A stretch of 64,000 bases of DNA from Toxotes chatareus (lineage: Eukaryota > Chordata > Actinopteri > Toxotidae), in contig CM028893.1 in the NCBI GenBank assembly GCA_016801885.1, forward strand, positions 6,151,950 through 6,215,949, in the 5' to 3' direction. The notes under the pieces were generated by a model that did not search any database, was not told the DNA's origin, and saw only the letters and a list, made by a program, of their open reading frames with translations. How positions within the stretch are numbered: position 1 is the stretch's first letter; each line of letters begins with the position of its first letter. Below, piece after piece: positions 60,429 to 64,000 of the stretch. Both the position numbers and the translations under genes were made by a program.

Positions 60429-63400
60429 GAGCGAGAGTAGCACGCAGCTTCTAAAAATAAACAGCAGTGGATTACTCTCAAATGCGGGCCGGTTGTCAAG
60501 GAGAGGACGCAGCTTGTGATGATGCGCTTTTCTGGCGCGTAAAGAGGACAGTGATGTTCCACAGAGTGGAGCGGCCACTGTTTAAAAAGTGACTCCAAGC
60601 TGTAACATCAAGTGGCATCAGACTGTTGAGCCGATGAGAGATTATGTGTCCGTGTGTGTGTGTGTGTGTTTAATATGCTGAATATAAAAGGTGCTCTTGC
60701 GCATTTTGCAGCGTGACTTGGTTGCAGGACCCCATCTGTCACTCTGTGGTCATGTCCAGAAAAAAAAAAAGAGAGACAGAGAGAGGATATAAGCCTGCAC
60801 ACGTACACAAACACACATACACAACGTGGACTAAAGGGAAATGTGAACTTGTGACCGACCCCAAGGTTTCTCAAACAGATGTAGTCATTGGTTATTTTGC
60901 AACGCACAGATGCTGAATTGTGGATTATTGCATCTATAAAATCAAGGGTGTTGCAGTATTTGTCCACTAGATGGCGCCCAAAGATTTATAAAAGACCTAC
61001 TCACAGAGACCATTAGGTCCACATTATTATTTTTTTTTTTATAAAAAAAAAAAAAAGAAAGAAAAGAAAACATCTTACGCGATTTCACAAGTAAAGATGC
61101 AAACTTTCTATTTTTATTGTTGTTTGCAAACTGACATTTTAGATGACCAGTATGTTGTACTGATGATATTGTATTGTTTGCAGTGTGGAAAGGTCTTTGA
61201 GACAGTGTTTATTTAGACCATGACTATAAGCCTTAACTCGTTTTCAGTTATAGGAGATACTTCTGGCAAACATCAGGCCTGTAAATGATTCAACTTATTT
61301 AATTACTAACAAAGCGCAGTTGAACAATGGAGTTAATCAGCTGTGAAAATCACACTTGCAGACTCAGGGAGGAATTCATCAGATCAGAGGTGGACTTACA
61401 ACGTAAGGGGATTAGGGGACAGCATTGGCCCCTGTATGCTGGCTGTTTAATGAGTACCTTTATCAAAGCACCTGTTCAAAGGTCAACTGCACGTTAGCTA
61501 CTGAATTCAGTCACACTCATTTCTCTTAGTCTGGCTCATCAGACCCCCGCTCAGGTTGAAGCTGGACATTACATGAGGTCACGTCTACCAATAAGAATTA
61601 AAACAGGGTTCATGTGTCCCGCCCTAACAGGTGCAGAGGAGTTAGCGGGAGAGGGAGGTGCCAGTTAAGCAGTCTTACACCTGAAGAGGTCTAATCAGGT
61701 AAAATAATTCAAATCACCTGTGTGCATTTACCATGGATGTGCAGGCCTTTAAGCAACAACTATAAATCATATTATTGTAGAATGTACTTGATTATATTAG
61801 GAGCATAAAAGAGACACAAACTGCCCTGATGAACGGTTAAGTCACATCCACACTGACTTCTCAGACTTGCGTGCAGTTGTCCATTTAGACTCCATCCATT
61901 TATTCGGAATGATTTGGAGTGAGGACATATTTTCACAGAGGAGCATTAAAATGCAAAAAGGCTGGAAAGAGGAACCTTGGAATATGAAGTCAGGAGTCTG
62001 GGGAAGTTTCTGGATATTTGAAGTCATTTCCCATTTAGAAAATCTGACTGCGTATGAAAAACTGTGAACCCTGAAGAGAGACAGATGTGATGTTAGAGCT
62101 TAAAATTATCTCAAATCAAGAGCAACGCTCTGCACATCAGCTTTATATAACAGCCCTCAGTGTTGATGCATTAACAAAGACAGCACTTGTATTGATGCTG
62201 ATGTGAGCCAGACGGTGGTGCCAAAGCCTTGTAAACATAGGAGATCATCGCCGTGCCATTCAAACAAACAGCTCTGTCATGAATGTGGATAAGAGCCGAT
62301 GCAAAGTGCAAAAATGTTTGGATATTTTTTTCACCGCTGCATTTCCATTATTTTAGATTGGAAGCTCTGCGGGAATCTCAGAGAACTGAGCTTCTCTAAC
62401 ACGGAATCTTCATCCACGTTTTCCACTTTTCATGTGAAGTTAATTATCTGTGGTTTGTGCGCATTGTCTGCTTGTGTTATCACAGTAACCAAATCCATGA
62501 AACAGATATTAACTGACATCTTATCAGAATTCAAGGCAGCAAACAGACAGAAGGGAGACAGACTGTGGGGTCGCTCGACGCCACAGGCGCATCTCTGTCT
62601 GAGCGCTGCTGGGCTTTATGGTTCTCTGTTCTCCACACGAGATCTTTTGGACATAGTCAACCAAAAGAGCACATCTTGCTCCTTTCTCATACTTGGAGAG
62701 TTTAGTGAGTGCCTTTGTCCACCCATCCCAGAGTATTTATGGTTTTCTTGCGTTTTTACGCAGCGCCATGGACAAAACCAATATGTTAAGATTACCTTAC
62801 AGTGGTTGGAGTAAACGTATTTATTCAATTATAAACAAAAGAAAAATAAAACCATGATTGATTTCTTATCTTAAATGTTAATTGTTTTATTGCGCCCTTA
62901 CACTGAACCATAAATTTACAAAATGCATCTGGCTCTTTACGCAGCGTTCTGTTGTTTCATAACTGAAGATCTCACAGGGGTACAATAACCTATAATTGCA
63001 CTTCACGTAAACGGATGGCAATTGTACTCGAGTGTAAGAGCGCAAAAGGAGCGAGTCAATAAATTATGTTAATCAGTCAGGACAGATTGGAGGCGTGTTG
63101 TTGCCGTAATGAGGGGGAGCACGTTCGCACCGTGGAAAAGCTCCGAGTGGTAATGCCGTCTCCACAACATGCGCGCTGCCTTCTATTCCCCCAGTCTCTC
63201 TTTCTACTTTATTGTGCACAATAGCATTTTTCCTCAGCACTAAACTACCGTGCAAGGTTCGGTGCAACAAGTTTGCAGGAGCCACAACGCGCCGTTAAGA
63301 CAGGTTGACTTGCTTTGGCTGGAGAGGAGCGGAGCGGAGCCTCCACTCGTCTGTCGCTGTCACCACAAAGTCACTGTACGTGAACGCCGCGTCGCAGGCA

Positions 63401-63514
63401 GCCAGGCAGGCGCACAGACACACACACGCACACACACTCAAAGCAGTGTGCCATAAATTCGTGACTCCGCGCCAGATGCAGTTTGCTCCCAACAGCGCGT
63501 GTAGTTATAGTTAA
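60268..63514. other. Intergenic region between head-to-head saxo-like and col25a1 genes
   Basis: This 3.2 kb contains the promoters of two divergent genes. It holds (GT)n at about 60382-60427, a shorter GT run at 60652-60670, and an A-rich stretch near 61030-61070. Sequence near 63110-63480 is richer in CpG, with repeated GGAGCGGAGC (about 63327-63340), consistent with the col25a1 5' UTR. The longest open frame (62299-62814, plus) has no recognisable domain and is not called. Confidence 0.55.
60382..60427. repeat. (GT)n microsatellite
   Basis: About 23 GT units roughly 120 bp upstream of the saxo-like start codon, in its likely promoter. Confidence 0.96.
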
Positions 63515-64000
63515 ATGGAGATCGCGAAGGCACGAGGAGCATCAAAGTGCGTGGAAAAAATGGAGAAAGTGGCGCCTCAGAAGCGGCAATACTGTCGCAC
63601 AACAGTGCTGAACATAGTCTCGTCTTTATTTTCAGTGGCGTCCGTTGCCTTTTGCATTCTTCTGAGCATTAACGCAGCTGATATTAAGAACCGGGTTGTG
63701 GATTTGGAGAGTGGGAATGGCGAGCACACCTTTATCCGTGCCCCTGGCTACACCATGGATGATTTTAATTCATTGATCCAACAAAGAGTGGATGAGCTGC
63801 TCTCGCAGGTAAGACTGGCTCTTGCACTTGCTCTCCATGAGTTAATTGTTTTCATCCGTTTAATTGGCACTATTTCACTAAGCAGCCTTGCAAAATTACC
63901 ATCAGATACTTTAATTTAACTTAAATTCATGCGCACATAAATGAACATGACATTCTTTTAAAATTTCAGCGCTCCTATGAAAATTTTGTCAAGATTCGCA
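63515..64000 (+). CDS. col25a1: Transmembrane collagen, type XXV alpha-1-like (N-terminal part; continues beyond the window)
   Basis: Collagen XXV is a type II membrane collagen of neurons and developing muscle. Exon 1 is 63515-63808 (98 codons) and exon 2 starts at 63970 after TTTCAG and runs off the end. The protein has a basic cytosolic N-terminus and one membrane segment (about residues 30-52, VLNIVSSLFSVASVAFCILL). A short extracellular coiled-coil-like stretch follows (IKNRVVDLES, SLIQQRVDELLSQ), then RSYENFVKIR. This aligns with human COL25A1, whose equivalent reads LLAQKSYEHMAKIR, better than with COL13A1 or COL23A1. No Gly-X-Y repeat falls inside the window. A second in-frame ATG occurs at 63560. 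LARP7 and COL25A1 share human 4q25, which supports the call. Confidence 0.82.

Noticed and set aside
60268..60600. An RFX X-box in the saxo-like promoter, expected for an axonemal gene
   Set aside because: Only a half-site-like GTTGTC is present (about 60492); the second half does not match, so it is not called.
62299..62814. 171-codon open frame on the plus strand between the saxo-like and col25a1 genes
   Set aside because: No recognisable domain, biased toward Ser, Cys and Leu, and no sign of splice partners. Long chance frames occur in 64 kb; I would need expression or conservation to call it.

Overview
This window is vertebrate nuclear DNA, almost certainly from a teleost fish. Its genes are split into many exons with GT-AG introns, and long (CA)n/(GT)n microsatellites are common. 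I recognise degenerate copies of an interspersed repeat that I remember as frequent in percomorph fishes, so a percomorph is my best guess (inference). All gene structures below were joined by hand from splice sites and reading frame. Each complete model stays in frame from ATG to stop.

Layout. 1-16224: about 16 kb with no recognisable gene, holding duplicated short segments, hairpins and microsatellites, ending in the 5' region of adamtsl1. 16225-44964 (+): adamtsl1, 25 coding exons, 1482 codons, a secreted extracellular-matrix glycoprotein, followed by a ~1.7 kb 3' UTR. 47189-51079 (+): a six-exon CARD-NACHT-LRR innate immune receptor (866 aa) with an unusual C-terminal tail. 51379-51452 (-): tRNA-Ile(AAT). 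52709-57299 (+): larp7, 12 coding exons, 567 aa, the 7SK snRNA-binding protein. 58175-60267 (-): a four-exon SAXO/MAP6-type microtubule protein (425 aa), tail-to-tail with larp7. 63515-64000 (+): first exon and start of exon 2 of a transmembrane collagen best matched to col25a1, running off the window.

The genes do not form an operon or pathway; they are independent neighbours. The order is informative. In human, ADAMTSL1 and SAXO1 are close neighbours on 9p22, whereas LARP7 and COL25A1 lie on 4q25. The window interleaves the two sets, with an NLR and a tRNA between them.

The most interesting observations are: (i) adamtsl1 goes straight from its second Ig domain to a truncated thrombospondin repeat, skipping the two further Ig domains of human ADAMTSL1, and the intron at that point contains what looks like a decayed Ig exon; (ii) the NLR has about 105 residues of unrecognised sequence after only a few LRRs, and a strong PU.1-type site upstream; (iii) a long inverted repeat lies in larp7 intron 8; (iv) there is an 89-bp near-identical direct repeat and several perfect palindromes in introns.
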